Positions 9,264 through 21,736 of a stretch of DNA of 64,000 bases are shown one piece after another. Both the position numbers and the translations under genes were made by a program. This stretch comes from Paludibacterium yongneupense DSM 18731. Its GTDB lineage: Bacteria > Pseudomonadota > Gammaproteobacteria > Burkholderiales > Chromobacteriaceae. The stretch is from NCBI RefSeq assembly GCF_000422925.1, contig NZ_KE383957.1, positions 423,468 to 487,467 on the forward strand, written 5' to 3'. The notes under the pieces were generated by a model that was not told the origin of the DNA, ran no database searches, and worked only from the letters and a program-made list of their open reading frames with translations. Position 1 is the stretch's first letter; every line of letters begins with the position of its first letter.

Positions 9264-10538
9264 ATGGCTGATAAAAATAGCAACGAGAAACTTCTGTACT
9301 GCTCCTTCTGCGGCAAAAGCCAGCATGAGGTGCAGCGCCTGATCGCAGGTCCGCAGGTCTTTATCTGCAACGAATGCGTCGAGCTGTGCAACGATATCAT
9401 TCGCGAAGAGCTCGATGCGCCCAAGCCGGTGGACGCCGCCGCGGGCGGCGATGCCGCGCTGCCTTCGCCGCAGGCGATCCGGGGCGATCTCGATCAGTAC
9501 ATCATCGGGCAGGATCTGGCCAAGAAGACGCTCTCTGTTGCCGTCTACAACCATTACAAACGGTTGTATTCGCCGCAGGACAAGGATGGCGTGGAACTGG
9601 CCAAGAGCAACATCCTGCTGATCGGACCGACCGGTTCGGGCAAGACCCTGCTCGCACAGTCGCTCGCGCGGCTGCTGGACGTGCCCTTCGTCATTGCCGA
9701 TGCGACTACGCTAACCGAAGCGGGGTATGTGGGCGAAGATGTCGAGCACATCATCCAGAAACTGCTGCAGAAATGCGACTACGACGTCGAGAAGGCGCAG
9801 CGCGGCATCGTGTACATCGACGAAATCGACAAGATCTCGCGCAAGTCGGAGAATCCTTCGATCACCCGCGACGTGTCGGGCGAAGGCGTGCAGCAGGCGC
9901 TGCTCAAGCTGATCGAAGGGACGGTGGCTTCGATTCCGCCGCAGGGCGGGCGCAAGCATCCGAACCAGGAGTTCATCCAGGTCGATACGACCAATATCCT
10001 GTTCATTTGCGGCGGCGCTTTCGACGGTCTCGGCCGCATCATACGCCAGCGCTCCGAAAAGGGCGGCATCGGCTTTGGGGCGGAAGTCGCATCCAAGGAC
10101 GATTCGCGCAGTATTTCCGCCCTCTTCAAGGAAGTCGAGCCGGAGGACCTGATCAAGTTCGGCCTGATTCCGGAACTGATCGGACGTCTGCCCGTCGTCG
10201 CGACGCTGGAAGAGCTGGACGAGGAGGCGCTGGTCACGATTCTGACCCAGCCGCGCAACGCCCTGGTCAAGCAATACCAGAAACTGTTCCAGATGGAACA
10301 GGTCGAGCTCGAAGTCCGGCCGTCCGCCCTGCGTGTCATCGCCAAGCAGGCGCTGGCGCGCAAGACCGGTGCCCGCGGTCTGCGTTCTATCCTGGAGCGC
10401 GCATTGCTGGATACGATGTACGAACTGCCGTCCATGAACGATGTCGAGAAGGTGGTGGTCGACGAGAAAGTGATAGAGAAGGGCGATAAGCCGCTGTTTC
10501 TGTATCGTGAATCGGACGACGAGGCGCAGTCAGCCTGA
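9264..10538 (+). CDS. clpX: Clp protease ATP-binding subunit ClpX
   Basis: A 424-residue AAA+ unfoldase. The N-terminal zinc-binding domain has CSFCGKSQ and CNECVELC (four Cys). Walker A is [12 protein letters not shown] and Walker B is [10 protein letters not shown]. The pore-loop motif GYVGEDVE and the ClpP-docking loop around [12 protein letters not shown] residues are present. It unfolds tagged substrates and feeds them to ClpP. The ATG at 9264 gives the family N-terminus. An upstream in-frame ATG at 9204 lies inside clpP. A strong terminator follows at 10575-10598. Confidence 0.97.
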   Translation: MADKNSNEKLLYCSFCGKSQHEVQRLIAGPQVFICNECVELCNDIIREELDAPKPVDAAAGGDAALPSPQAIRGDLDQYIIGQDLAKKTLSVAVYNHYKRLYSPQDKDGVELAKSNILLIGPTGSGKTLLAQSLARLLDVPFVIADATTLTEAGYVGEDVEHIIQKLLQKCDYDVEKAQRGIVYIDEIDKISRKSENPSITRDVSGEGVQQALLKLIEGTVASIPPQGGRKHPNQEFIQVDTTNILFICGGAFDGLGRIIRQRSEKGGIGFGAEVASKDDSRSISALFKEVEPEDLIKFGLIPELIGRLPVVATLEELDEEALVTILTQPRNALVKQYQKLFQMEQVELEVRPSALRVIAKQALARKTGARGLRSILERALLDTMYELPSMNDVEKVVVDEKVIEKGDKPLFLYRESDDEAQSA

Positions 10539-10574
10539 CGGCGTCGCGCCGCATACGCGCTGCGGCACTCTCCG

Positions 10575-10598
10575 AAACCGCCCGCAAGGGCGGTTTTT
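10575..10598 (+). terminator. Rho-independent terminator after clpX
   Basis: A perfect 9-bp stem, AAACCGCCC / GGGCGGTTT, with a GCAA tetraloop ends in a TTTTT run. It lies 37 bp after the clpX stop, separating clpX from lon. Confidence 0.9.
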
Positions 10599-10635
10599 GT
10601 TTTCGCTCCCGGCAAACTGTTTTAGTATGGGGTTG

Positions 10636-10662
10636 TTGAATTTTCCGGCGTCCGCCCCATCT
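10636..10662 (+). promoter_or_regulatory. Candidate sigma-32 heat-shock promoter of lon
   Basis: TTGAAT at 10636-10641, a 13-bp spacer and CCCCATCT at 10655-10662 fit the heat-shock pattern CTTGAAA...CCCCATNT closely. It lies 37 bp before the lon start and after the clpX terminator, so lon can be induced on its own by heat. Confidence 0.75.
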
Positions 10663-10698
10663 CAGTTGCATGTAATTTTGTAAGCAAGGCTAGGTGAT

Positions 10699-13113
<2,415 letters not shown>

Positions 13114-13202
13114 AAACAGATATTTAGCAAAACGGGTGAAAACCTTTGCACAAAAGGCTTCCTGTGGCGCGTCCGAAATGGCAGAATGGCCCGGAAAGCC
13201 GC

Positions 13203-13232
13203 TTGACACAAGGATTTGCGCCTTGCTATAAA
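13203..13232 (+). promoter_or_regulatory. Sigma-70 promoter of hupB
   Basis: TTGACA at 13203-13208 and TATAAA at 13227-13232, separated by 18 bp, make a near-consensus promoter 57 bp upstream of the HU start. Confidence 0.8.
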
Positions 13233-13288
13233 GCAAACGGTTTTTATCTAAACTAAGCTGACCGAAGAACGACGAAAGGGGACTTTAC

Positions 13289-13558
13289 GTGAACAAGTCG
13301 GAATTGATTGATGCTATCGCCGCGGAAGCCGATATCTCCAAGGCAACCGCCGCCAAGGCGCTCGATGGCCTGATTTCCGCTGTAACCACCTCGCTGCAAA
13401 ACGGTGACCCCGTGACGCTGGTGGGTTTTGGTACCTTCTATGTGGGTGAGCGCGCCGAGCGTAGCGGCCGCAACCCGAAAACCGGCGAAACCATCAAAAT
13501 CGCTGCGGCCCGTTCCCCGAAGTTCCGTGCTGGCAAGGCACTGAAAGAAGCGCTATAA
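13289..13558 (+). CDS. hupB: DNA-binding protein HU
   Basis: An 89-residue histone-like protein of the HU/IHF family. The start is GTG (13289), preceded by GAAAGGGGA as ribosome site, and the translation begins [11 protein letters not shown]. The DNA-binding arm has the family signature [22 protein letters not shown], with the Pro that intercalates into bent DNA. HU compacts the nucleoid and assists replication and recombination. Its position between lon and tRNA genes, before ppiD, is the common lon-hup-ppiD order. The strong promoter at 13203-13232 fits its abundance. Confidence 0.96.
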   Translation: MNKSELIDAIAAEADISKATAAKALDGLISAVTTSLQNGDPVTLVGFGTFYVGERAERSGRNPKTGETIKIAAARSPKFRAGKALKEAL

Positions 13559-13594
13559 TCTGCAGTCTCGCTGTTAGGTAGAAGCGAGGCGCAG

Positions 13595-13670
13595 GGGCGT
13601 TTAGCTCAGTTGGTAGAGCGTCTGCCTTACAAGCAGAATGTCGGCGGTTCGACTCCGTCAACGCCCACCA
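13595..13670 (+). tRNA. tRNA-Val (anticodon TAC)
   Basis: A 76-base cloverleaf with acceptor stem GGGCGTT / AACGCCC, D-loop AGCTCAGTTGGTAGAGC, anticodon stem-loop CTGCCTTACAAGCAG (anticodon TAC) and T-arm GGTTCGACTCC. The 3' CCA is encoded. Confidence 0.97.
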
Positions 13671-13676
13671 AAGTCT

Positions 13677-13753
13677 GGAGTGGTAGTTCAGTTGGTTAGA
13701 ATACCGGCCTGTCACGCCGGGGGTCGCGGGTTCGAGTCCCGTCCGCTCCGCCA
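13677..13753 (+). tRNA. tRNA-Asp (anticodon GTC)
   Basis: A 77-base cloverleaf with acceptor GGAGTGG / CCGCTCC (one T-G pair), D-arm with AGTTCAGTTGGTTAGAAT, anticodon loop CCTGTCACG (anticodon GTC) and T-arm GCGGGTTCGAGTCCCGT. CCA is encoded. It follows tRNA-Val after 6 bases and is probably co-transcribed with it. Confidence 0.97.
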
Positions 13754-13761
13754 GAACACAC

Positions 13762-13793
13762 AAAAAGGTGAACCCGCGTTCACCTTTTTTTTT
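13762..13793 (+). terminator. Rho-independent terminator after the tRNA pair
   Basis: An 11-bp perfect stem (AAAAAGGTGAA / TTCACCTTTTT) with loop CCCGCG is followed by more T residues. It ends the HU/tRNA transcript just before ppiD. Confidence 0.92.
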
Positions 13794-13820
13794 AGCCGGG
13801 GTGGCATTCGCCATTACGCC

Positions 13821-15671
13821 ATGTACGAGTTTGTCGAGAAAAATAACGTAGCCATCAAGATCATTCTGGGCGCGGTGGCTCTCACCTTCGTCGGTTTCGG
13901 CGTGGGCAGCTACAGCAGTGCGGTTGACGATCCCTTCCTGGTCAAGGTTGGCAGTGTCAAGATCACCCGCCAGGATCTGGATCGCGCGATGGAAGGCCAG
14001 CCCAACGACGCCGCTTCGCGGCAACTTGCGCTGGATGGTCTGGTCCGCAACGAGCTGCTGCTCGCCGATGCGCGCGACAACGGCTTTGGCGTGACGACGA
14101 CCCAGCTGCAGCGCGCGATCATGGCGGTTCCCGAATTCCAGGATAACGGCAAGTTCAGCCAGGACCTGTATCTCCAGTTTCTCAAGGACCGCGAGATGAG
14201 CGCGTCCCGCTTCGAGACCCGGCTGTCGCGCGATCTGCTGCTGCAAGCGCAGGTCAGTCCTTTCACGGCCAGCCAGATCGTGTCGCATACCGTCGTTGCG
14301 CGTATGGCGGCCTTGCTCGGCGAAGGGCGCGAGGTGCGGGCGCTGGTGCTGACCCCGCAGTCGCAGGCGTCTCGCGTCAAGACGGATGATGCCACGCTGA
14401 CCGCCTACTACAATGCAAACCGCGCGCGCTACAAGACCCCGGATTCGGTACGGCTGGACTATGTGCAGCTGTCGCAGGACGGTCTGGCGCAGTCGCTGCA
14501 GGTCAGCGATGCCGAGGTGGAAAAATTCTATCAGCAGCATCAGGCGTCGTTCTCGCCCGAGAAGCGTACGATTTCGCATATCCTGCTGACCGTAGCCAAG
14601 GGCGCTTCGGCGCAGGACAAGGCGCGGGTCAAGGCACAGGCGGAGGCGTTGTCCAAGGAAGCACGCCAGCATCCCGAGCGCTTCGCCGAACTCGCGCGCA
14701 GCCGCTCGCAGGATCCGGGCAGTGCGGGGCAGGGGGGGAGTCTGGGCGAGTTTGATCACGACACGCTGAGCACCAATCTGGTCAAGCCCTTCGCCGACGC
14801 GGCGTGGGCACTCAAGGCCGGCCAGATCAGCGGCCCGGTCGAGACCCAGTTCGGCTACCATATCATCCGCGTCGACTCGGTCACGGTGCCCGATTTTGCT
14901 ACGGTCAAGGACAAGGTCGTGCAGGCGCTGAAGCAGCAGAAAGCCGCCGCGACCTTCCGTGCCGCATCTGACAAGTTGTCCGAGGTGTCCTATCAGCAGG
15001 GCGACTCGCTCAAAGCGGCGCAGGACGCGCTCAAGCTCGATGTTCAACATACGGGGTGGGTCAGCCGCGGCAAGCCGGGCAGCGATCCGGTATCCTCCAA
15101 CCCGAAGGTGATCGCAGCGGCGTTCAGCGATGACGTGCTGAAGAAGAAGCACAATAGCGACGTGATCGACCTCGGCCACAATACCCTGGTGGTTGTGCGC
15201 GTTGCAGAGCATCAAGCCGAGCGGCAGCAAACGTTCGCCGACGTTCGCGATGCGATTCGCGCCGAACTGGTGGCACGCGATGGCTCGCGTCTATCCGAGC
15301 AGAGTGGACTGGCGCTGCTGGCCAAGTTCAAAGCCGGGAACGACATCGAGTCGCAAGCGTGGAGTCAGCCGCACGTCGTGTCACGCACGCAGCAAAGCGG
15401 TTTGCCTGTCGCCGATATGCGGGCGATTTTCTCCGTGCCGGGTAGCGACAAACTGCCGCGCTTTGCCGGGGTCAAACACGACAACGGCGACTATGTGATC
15501 TATCGCGTCGACAAGCTGCTGCCGGCTCCGGCGATTTCGGCCGAACAGCAGACCCAGCTGGCAAGCATGATCTCGCAGGTGTATTCCAATGCTCAGGCCG
15601 GCAGCTATCTGTCGGGCTTGCGCAAGCGTTATACCTTGTCGGTCGGCAAGCAGATGGCCGAGCAGCAGTAA
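13821..15671 (+). CDS. ppiD: Periplasmic folding chaperone / peptidyl-prolyl isomerase PpiD
   Basis: A 616-residue SurA-N/parvulin protein. One N-terminal membrane anchor (VAIKIILGAVALTFVGFGVG, about residues 10-29) is followed by a large periplasmic part. The parvulin domain (about residues 245-345) shows RTISHILLTVAKG, FAELARSRSQDPGSAGQGG and QFGYHIIRVD. In the family, PpiD helps proteins leaving the Sec translocon. I chose the ATG at 13821 (MYEFVEKNN). The frame stays open back to 13638, but that extension reads through both tRNAs. A terminator hairpin follows the gene. Confidence 0.93.
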   Translation: MYEFVEKNNVAIKIILGAVALTFVGFGVGSYSSAVDDPFLVKVGSVKITRQDLDRAMEGQPNDAASRQLALDGLVRNELLLADARDNGFGVTTTQLQRAIMAVPEFQDNGKFSQDLYLQFLKDREMSASRFETRLSRDLLLQAQVSPFTASQIVSHTVVARMAALLGEGREVRALVLTPQSQASRVKTDDATLTAYYNANRARYKTPDSVRLDYVQLSQDGLAQSLQVSDAEVEKFYQQHQASFSPEKRTISHILLTVAKGASAQDKARVKAQAEALSKEARQHPERFAELARSRSQDPGSAGQGGSLGEFDHDTLSTNLVKPFADAAWALKAGQISGPVETQFGYHIIRVDSVTVPDFATVKDKVVQALKQQKAAATFRAASDKLSEVSYQQGDSLKAAQDALKLDVQHTGWVSRGKPGSDPVSSNPKVIAAAFSDDVLKKKHNSDVIDLGHNTLVVVRVAEHQAERQQTFADVRDAIRAELVARDGSRLSEQSGLALLAKFKAGNDIESQAWSQPHVVSRTQQSGLPVADMRAIFSVPGSDKLPRFAGVKHDNGDYVIYRVDKLLPAPAISAEQQTQLASMISQVYSNAQAGSYLSGLRKRYTLSVGKQMAEQQ

Positions 15672-15691
15672 CCCGTCTCGCTTCCCCGCAG

Positions 15692-15724
15692 GCCCGCCGC
15701 GACTTTGCTCGCTGCGGGCTTTTC
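15692..15724 (+). terminator. Rho-independent terminator after ppiD
   Basis: A 9-bp stem with one mismatch (GCCCGCCGC / GCTGCGGGC) is followed by TTTTC. It lies 20 bp after the ppiD stop. Confidence 0.7.
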
Positions 15725-15873
15725 TGTACCTCCCGGTTTTGAGTATTTATCAATAATTGGCTATTCTTAAGTCATAAGTTATTCTATCTATTCCGCTCGG
15801 GTCGTATCGCGTCAGATCGGATCGTGCGCTTCCCGGGTGGATTTGTACGTGCCATAAGACGGGGCAGATCTGC

Positions 15874-16692
15874 ATGAACAGCATGGCGCATCGATTCAAT
15901 GCCCACGTGCTCGGCGAAGGCGTCCGGACGGTGGTGTTCGGTCACGGTTTCGGCACGGATCAGACGAGCTGGGACGCGCAGGTGCGCTCGCTGGTCGAAC
16001 AGGGCTACCGTGTCGTGCTCTTCGATTTTGCCGGCGCCACGCCGGGCACCCTGGCAGCCTATCAGCCTGCGCGCCACGCAAGCCTATACGGCTTCGCCGA
16101 AGATCTGGTGCTCCTGCTGCGCGAGCTGGGTGTCAGCAAGGCGAGCTACGTCGGTCACTCGCTTGGCGCGGCCATCGGTATTCTGGCCTGCCATGGAGAA
16201 CCGGGTCTGTTCGACTCGCTGCAGCTGCTCGCCGCATCGGCACGCTATATCGATGACCCCGCACAGCACTATGTCGGCGGTTTTTCACCGCAGGAGGTCG
16301 ACAGTCTGCTCGATACCATGCACGGCGATTATGTCGCTTGGGCCAATGGATTCGGGCCGCTCGCCGCAGGCCGGCACGAGAAGCCGACGCTGGCGATCGA
16401 CTTCACCCGTCGCTTGCTTTCCTTGCGTCCCGATGTGGCATGTGCCGTCTTCGCGGCGGCAATGCGTTCCGATCTCCGTGCCGAGGTGGAGGCGATCCGG
16501 GTACCGCTGCAGGTGTTGCAGACCGAGTCGGATGTGGCTGTGCCGCTCGCGGCGGCGAACTGGCTGGCAGAGCACGGGCGGGCCCGCGACTTTCGCGTGA
16601 TCGCGACCCGGGGGCATTTTCCGCAATTGGCGGCACCGCGGGCCATCAATGCCGCTTTGCTGGACTTTCTCCATGTCCATACCCATTGCTGA
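15874..16692 (+). CDS. RsbQ-like alpha/beta hydrolase
   Basis: A 272-residue alpha/beta hydrolase close to the RsbQ/KAI2/D14 type. The triad reads Ser96 (VGHSLGAA), Asp220 (TESDVAVP) and His248 (TRGHFPQ), nearly the same numbering as B. subtilis RsbQ. Other RsbQ-like marks are [12 protein letters not shown] at residues 22-33, [15 protein letters not shown] and DYVAWANGF. In B. subtilis, RsbQ is needed for the PAS-phosphatase RsbP to signal energy stress, probably by making a small ligand. Here the gene overlaps the start of a PAS-GGDEF-EAL gene, which suggests the same hydrolase-PAS logic with cyclic-di-GMP as output. There is no signal peptide. The ligand is unknown. Confidence 0.85.
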   Translation: MNSMAHRFNAHVLGEGVRTVVFGHGFGTDQTSWDAQVRSLVEQGYRVVLFDFAGATPGTLAAYQPARHASLYGFAEDLVLLLRELGVSKASYVGHSLGAAIGILACHGEPGLFDSLQLLAASARYIDDPAQHYVGGFSPQEVDSLLDTMHGDYVAWANGFGPLAAGRHEKPTLAIDFTRRLLSLRPDVACAVFAAAMRSDLRAEVEAIRVPLQVLQTESDVAVPLAAANWLAEHGRARDFRVIATRGHFPQLAAPRAINAALLDFLHVHTHC

Positions 16693-19516
16693 TCAGGACC
16701 ATGAAGCCGAACTGCTGCGCGCTCTGCTGCAGGCTGATGGGGTCTGTTATTGGCGCGACGCCGATGATGGCGTCAGAATTCCCGTCGCGTGTGCGCCGAT
16801 ATCGTTGATCGATTGCGGTTTTCTGCTAGCTTTGCCGGAAGAACCCATCCTGCTCGAATATGGCGCGCCGGCCTTGCAGCGCCTGCCGTTCATGCTGCGC
16901 GCAGGGCTCGAAGCCGCGTCGCTCGCATTGCTGACGCTGACCTGCGAGCCGGGAGGAGGTTGCTTTGCCTTCTGGCGCGATGCGGCGGCGGTGCCCGGCC
17001 AGGTCGGGGGGCTGGCCGAGTTCGCACGTCAGGCCTTCAACCATCGCCTCGCCTATCTGAGCGCGGCCGATTCGGCGCTGGAATCGCATCTGCAGATGCG
17101 GGGCCTGCTCGGTGCCTTGCCGTTGGGGGTGGTGATTGTACCCAATAACGGTACGCGCGGCTTTGCCAACAAAGCGGCGGCGGCCTGGCTCGGTGTCGAT
17201 GTCGGCGATGTCGGGGCCGCGGCCTTGTCCGCCGCACTCACGCGCTTTGCCGGTCTGGCGCTCAACCCCGAAGCGCTTGGCGCGACCCTGGCCTCCCTGC
17301 AATCCTCTGCCCCTTCGCACACCGCATGCGGCGGGATCTGGCGCTTTGCTTCTGCACCGCATGCGCTGCGTGTCACCGCCGCACCGATTGTTGGCGATTC
17401 GCTGCTCGGCTGGGTGTGGCTGCTCGACGACGTCAGTGCCGAAGAGTCGGCCCGCGACCGTTTGCGCGAGAGTGCCGAGAAGTTTCGCCTGTTCTATCGC
17501 AGTTTGCAGGATGCGGTCGTTTTTTTCGATATGGAAGGAGGGCTGGTCGAATGGAACGATGCCTACCGGCATTTGCTGGGCTTTGACGATGCGGCACTGG
17601 CGACGATGCGGGTTGATCAGATCACGCCAGCGGCCTGGAGCGAAAAACTGGCGCCGGTTCTTGCCGTGCAACTGGCGGCTGACGGACATTCCGCGCGTTA
17701 CGAGAAAGAGGTTCTGGCCGCGGATGGACGATGCATCCCCGTCGAGGCGAGAACTTTTTTGCGCAAAGATGCCACCGGACTTGCGATAGGCATGTGGGAG
17801 GTCGTGCGCGACATTACGGAGCAGAAACAAGCTGAGGCGCAGTTGATTCTGGCGGCGCAGGTGTTTGACCGCAGCGGAGACGGCGTCGTGCTGGCAAGCC
17901 CTGGCTTGACGATACAGACGGTGAATGAAGCCTTTGTGGCGATGACGGGTTATGCGCGCGTGGAGTTGATCGGGCAGGGCTTGAGTCTGTTGCGCTCGGA
18001 GAGGCATGACGAAGCGTTCTATGGCGGCTTGAGGACGCAGCTGCACGCTCATGGCGCGTGGCAGGGCGAAATATGGAGCCGCAAGAAAAATGGCGATCTG
18101 CTATTCAAATGGCTGTCGCTGGCGGCGGTCAAGGGCGACGACGGTGCCGTCAGTCATTACATTGCCATGTACCGCGATGCGGCTATTGTCAGTCAGTCGC
18201 ACCAGCGGATCGAGTATCTGGCGACGCACGACGAATTGACGGCCTTGCCGAACCGAACCGTATTCAACGACCGCTTCGGCCTGGCGCTGGAGGGGGCTGC
18301 GCGCGATGGGCAGCGCCTCGCGCTGTTGCTGCTTGATCTGGACGATTTCAAAACCGTCAACGATACCATGGGGCACGCTGTCGGCGATGCCTTGCTGGTC
18401 GAGGCGGCATCGCGGCTGCAGCGTGCCTTGCCGCCGGGGGGCACGGTTGCGCGCAGCGGCGGCGACGAGTTCCTGGTGCTGCTGACCGATACTTCGATCG
18501 GGGCGGCCGATGCGGTGTGCGAGCGCATAGGGCAGGCCTTGGCCGAACCGTATCTGATCGCGACTATCGAAGCTTTTGTGCCGGCCAGTATCGGCGCCTG
18601 CCTGTTTCCTGATGACGGCCGCGACGCTGCGACCTTGCTGCGCAAAGTCGATATCGCCTTGCACCATGCCAAACGGCAGGGAAAAAACAGCCACCGATTC
18701 TTCGCGGCGGCGATGGCCGAACACATGAGCCGACAGTTGCGGATAGAGAGCGGTTTGCGCCAGGCCTTGCCGCGCGGCGAGTTGTTTTTGCATTATCAGC
18801 CGCAGATAGACCTGGATGACGGGCGGCTTGCCGGATGCGAAGCCTTGTTGCGCTGGCAGGATGGTGCTGACGTCGTGTCGCCCTTGCTATTCATCCCCAT
18901 CGCCGAGCAGAGCGGCCAGATCGTCGAAATCACCGAGTGGGTGCTCGCGGCGGTGTGCCGCCAGATCGCGGAATGGGATGCGACAGGAGTGATGTTGCCC
19001 TATGTCAGTGTCAATATGTCGGCGCGTCATTTTCGTCATCCCGAGCGGATATCGTGCTTGCGCAGCATCGTGGCCGCCGCGGGTTTGACGCCGGCGCGAA
19101 TTTGTCTGGAAATTACCGAAGGCGTGCTGATGGATGCCGCCCATTGCGAGCCTTTGCTGCTGGCCCTGAAAGCGGATGGGTTTCAACTCAGTGTCGACGA
19201 TTTTGGGACCGGTTTCTCTTCGTTGTCTTATCTCAAACGTTTTCCCATCGACGAACTGAAAGTGGATCGCAGTTTCGTCACCGGCATCACCGAGAATGCC
19301 GGCGACCGTACCATTGTCTTGGCGATCTTGTCAATGGCGCACAGTATGGGGATGCGGGTGGTCGCGGAAGGCGTGGAGACGCGAGAACAATTGCGTTTCT
19401 TGCGGGAGTCGGGGTGCGACTGCGTGCAGGGCTATCTGTTCGAGCGTCCGCTGGCGGCCGACGAATTTCGCGCCCGGGTCCGGGGCGGACGGGGCGCGTA
19501 TGACGTGCAATCGTGA
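16673..19516 (+). CDS. PAS-GGDEF-EAL cyclic-di-GMP signalling protein
   Basis: About 947 residues with no membrane segment. The N-terminal 260 residues are poorly recognisable and may include a degenerate PAS fold. Two PAS domains follow (about 265-400, with [20 protein letters not shown], and 400-520). The GGDEF domain is at about 530-690 with intact SGGDEF but no RxxD inhibitory site in front. The EAL domain is at about 700-940 with intact [16 protein letters not shown] and EGVET. Both cyclase and phosphodiesterase motifs are therefore preserved. Its start overlaps the RsbQ-like gene by 20 bp, so the two are co-translated. An ATG at 16649 is an alternative start; neither has a clear ribosome site. 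The sensed signal is unknown. Confidence 0.88.
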   Translation: MSIPIADQDHEAELLRALLQADGVCYWRDADDGVRIPVACAPISLIDCGFLLALPEEPILLEYGAPALQRLPFMLRAGLEAASLALLTLTCEPGGGCFAFWRDAAAVPGQVGGLAEFARQAFNHRLAYLSAADSALESHLQMRGLLGALPLGVVIVPNNGTRGFANKAAAAWLGVDVGDVGAAALSAALTRFAGLALNPEALGATLASLQSSAPSHTACGGIWRFASAPHALRVTAAPIVGDSLLGWVWLLDDVSAEESARDRLRESAEKFRLFYRSLQDAVVFFDMEGGLVEWNDAYRHLLGFDDAALATMRVDQITPAAWSEKLAPVLAVQLAADGHSARYEKEVLAADGRCIPVEARTFLRKDATGLAIGMWEVVRDITEQKQAEAQLILAAQVFDRSGDGVVLASPGLTIQTVNEAFVAMTGYARVELIGQGLSLLRSERHDEAFYGGLRTQLHAHGAWQGEIWSRKKNGDLLFKWLSLAAVKGDDGAVSHYIAMYRDAAIVSQSHQRIEYLATHDELTALPNRTVFNDRFGLALEGAARDGQRLALLLLDLDDFKTVNDTMGHAVGDALLVEAASRLQRALPPGGTVARSGGDEFLVLLTDTSIGAADAVCERIGQALAEPYLIATIEAFVPASIGACLFPDDGRDAATLLRKVDIALHHAKRQGKNSHRFFAAAMAEHMSRQLRIESGLRQALPRGELFLHYQPQIDLDDGRLAGCEALLRWQDGADVVSPLLFIPIAEQSGQIVEITEWVLAAVCRQIAEWDATGVMLPYVSVNMSARHFRHPERISCLRSIVAAAGLTPARICLEITEGVLMDAAHCEPLLLALKADGFQLSVDDFGTGFSSLSYLKRFPIDELKVDRSFVTGITENAGDRTIVLAILSMAHSMGMRVVAEGVETREQLRFLRESGCDCVQGYLFERPLAADEFRARVRGGRGAYDVQS

Positions 19517-19550
19517 TCGCTAGCGCGCCCGGGGGCGCGACGACCTGGGA

Positions 19551-20132
19551 TCAGGCAGCGAAATTGCCGGCCACGAAGTCCCAGTTGACGAGCTTCCAGA
19601 ACGCTTCCATATAGTTGGGGCGACTGTTGCGGAAGTCGATATAGTAAGCGTGCTCCCATACATCACAGGTCAGCAGCGGCTTTTTGTCGGTGCTCAGCGG
19701 GGTGGCGGCGTTGCTGGTCGAAACCAGCTCGAGCGAGCCGTCGGCGGCTTTTACCAGCCATGCCCAGCCGGAACCGAAGGTGCCGACGGCGGTCTGGGTG
19801 AAGGCCTTCTTGAATTCCTCGAACGAGCCCCATTTAGCGTCGATGGCCGCAGCCAGCGCGCCGGTCGGTGCATTGCCGCCGTTCGGGGACAGGCCGAACC
19901 AGTAGAAGGTGTGGTTCCAGATCTGGGCGGCGTTATTGAAAATACCGCCGGAAGCCTTGCGTACGATCTCTTCCAGGCTTGCGTTTTCGAATTCGGTGCC
20001 CTTGATCAGGTTGTTCAGGTTGGTGACGTAGGTCTGGTGATGTTTGCCGTAATGGTACTCGAGGGTTTCCTTGGAAATGTGCGGGGCAAGTGCGTCCAGG
20101 GCATACGGCAGTTGCGGCAGTTTGTGTTCCAT
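19551..20132 (-). CDS. sodB: Superoxide dismutase, Fe type
   Basis: A 193-residue Fe/Mn-type superoxide dismutase. The four metal ligands are visible: His27 (LEYHYGKHH), His74 (QIWNHTFYW), Asp157 and His161 (CDVWEHAYY). The [16 protein letters not shown] stretch and the short length point to the iron form. It converts superoxide to peroxide and oxygen in the cytoplasm. The ribosome site CTAGGAGAG precedes the ATG. It is convergent with the GGDEF-EAL gene and divergent from dnaB. Confidence 0.95.
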   Translation of the reverse strand: MEHKLPQLPYALDALAPHISKETLEYHYGKHHQTYVTNLNNLIKGTEFENASLEEIVRKASGGIFNNAAQIWNHTFYWFGLSPNGGNAPTGALAAAIDAKWGSFEEFKKAFTQTAVGTFGSGWAWLVKAADGSLELVSTSNAATPLSTDKKPLLTCDVWEHAYYIDFRNSRPNYMEAFWKLVNWDFVAGNFAA

Positions 20133-20250
20133 CAGGCTCTCCTAGGTAAAAAATAAACCAAACGGTTGGTATTCATGACAAGTGTACTGCAAACCCTGCA
20201 CCGAGGCCAGACCCGGATCGAGGCCGCCGACCGGCGACAGGGGCAAACTC

Positions 20251-20259
20251 TGCTAGAAT
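20251..20259 (+). promoter_or_regulatory. Extended -10 promoter of dnaB
   Basis: TGCTAGAAT fits an extended -10 element (TGN plus TAGAAT). It lies 46 bp upstream of the dnaB start. No good -35 hexamer is visible. Confidence 0.5.
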
Positions 20260-20305
20260 GTGTGCTTGTTGCTGACAGCACACCCCCCACTACTTTAGTT
20301 GCCAC

Positions 20306-21715
20306 ATGACTGATTCCATCGATACTTTTGATCAACAGACGCAGTCCATACGCACCCCTCCGCAATCGGTCGAGGCTGAGCAGTCGGTGCTCGGCGGCCT
20401 GTTGCTGGACAACCAGGCCTGGGACAAGATCGCCGATGTCGTCAGCGAAAGCGACTTCTACCGGCACGATCACCGGCTGATATATCGCCACGTTTCCAAA
20501 CTGGTCGAACTCGCGCGACCGGCCGATGTGGTGACGGTGGCGGAGAGCCTGGACAAGAGCGCCGAGCTGGCTGACGTCGGCGGCCTTGCCTATCTGGCCA
20601 CGCTCGCCCAGAACACTCCCTCGGCCGCCAATATCCGCCGCTACGCCGAAATCGTGCGCGAGCGCTCGATCATGCGTCAGCTGGCCCAGGTCGGCGCCGA
20701 AATCACCGAGTCCGCCTACAGTCCCCAGGGGCGGGACGCCGCCCAGCTGCTGGACGAGGCCGAGGGCAAGGTGTTCCAGATTGCCGAGAGCACGGCCAAG
20801 TCCAAGCAGGGCTTTCTGGAAATGCCCAATCTGCTCAAGGAAGTCGTCGAACGCATCGACATGCTCTATAGCCGCGACAACCCCGATGAAGTCACCGGTA
20901 TCGCCACCGGCTTCGTCGATCTCGATTCGCGAACCTCGGGCTTGCAGCCTGGCGATCTGGTGATCGTGGCCGGCCGCCCCTCCATGGGCAAAACCGCCTT
21001 CTCGATGAATATCGCCGAACATGTCGCGGTTGAAATCAATAAACCGGTCGCGGTGTTCTCCATGGAAATGGGCGGGACGCAACTGGTCATGCGTATGCTG
21101 GGTTCAGTCGGCCGCCTCGATCAGCATATATTGCGTACCGGCCGCCTCGGCGACGACGACTGGCAGAAGCTGACCTTCGCTATCGGAAAGCTGTCCGAGG
21201 CTCCTATGTATATCGACGAGACGCCTGCGCTGACCTCGCTCGAAGTGCGCGCGCGCGCGCGCCGGCTTGCGCGTCAGCATGGCGGCCAGCTAGGCCTGAT
21301 CGTCATCGACTACTTGCAGCTGATGTCCGGCTCCGGTCGCAGCAGCGATAACCGCGCGGCCGAACTCGGCGAAATATCGCGGTCGCTGAAGGGCTTGGCC
21401 AAAGAGCTGCAAGTGCCGGTCATCGCGTTGTCCCAGTTGTCGCGTAGCGTCGAACAGCGGCCGAACAAACGTCCCATGATGTCGGACTTGCGTGAATCCG
21501 GTGCCATCGAGCAGGATGCCGACATCATTATTTTCATGTATCGCGACGACTATTACAACCCGGATTCGCCGGAAAAAGGCCTGGCCGAAGCGATTATCGG
21601 CAAGCATCGCAACGGGCCGACCGGCACCGTGCGCCTGGCCTTTGTCGGGCACTATGCGAAATTCGAAAACGCCGCCCTGCACGGCGCCACCGGCTGGGCC
21701 GACAGCGACGGCTGA
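20306..21715 (+). CDS. dnaB: Replicative DNA helicase DnaB
   Basis: A 469-residue hexameric helicase. The N-terminal domain starts at PPQSVEAEQSVLGGLLLDN. The RecA-like C-terminal domain has Walker A GRPSMGKTAFSMN, VFSMEMGG, Walker B LGLIVIDYLQLM, the H4-type loop SLKGLAKELQVPVIALSQL and DLRESGAIEQDADIIIFMYR. It unwinds DNA at the replication fork and interacts with the primase DnaG. The length matches the family, and no intein is present. A 2Fe-2S protein gene follows after 21 bp. Confidence 0.97.
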   Translation: MTDSIDTFDQQTQSIRTPPQSVEAEQSVLGGLLLDNQAWDKIADVVSESDFYRHDHRLIYRHVSKLVELARPADVVTVAESLDKSAELADVGGLAYLATLAQNTPSAANIRRYAEIVRERSIMRQLAQVGAEITESAYSPQGRDAAQLLDEAEGKVFQIAESTAKSKQGFLEMPNLLKEVVERIDMLYSRDNPDEVTGIATGFVDLDSRTSGLQPGDLVIVAGRPSMGKTAFSMNIAEHVAVEINKPVAVFSMEMGGTQLVMRMLGSVGRLDQHILRTGRLGDDDWQKLTFAIGKLSEAPMYIDETPALTSLEVRARARRLARQHGGQLGLIVIDYLQLMSGSGRSSDNRAAELGEISRSLKGLAKELQVPVIALSQLSRSVEQRPNKRPMMSDLRESGAIEQDADIIIFMYRDDYYNPDSPEKGLAEAIIGKHRNGPTGTVRLAFVGHYAKFENAALHGATGWADSDG

Positions 21716-21736
21716 TTCCACGGAGAACGACACGCC

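Noticed and set aside
13638..13820. In-frame extension of ppiD across both tRNA genes
   Set aside because: The frame reads through tRNA-Val, tRNA-Asp and a terminator. The conserved PpiD N-terminus and membrane anchor start at the ATG at 13821.
20157..20170. ACCAA...TTGGT inverted repeat before sodB as a Fur box
   Set aside because: It does not fit the Fur consensus (GATAAT-type repeats) and is too short to call.
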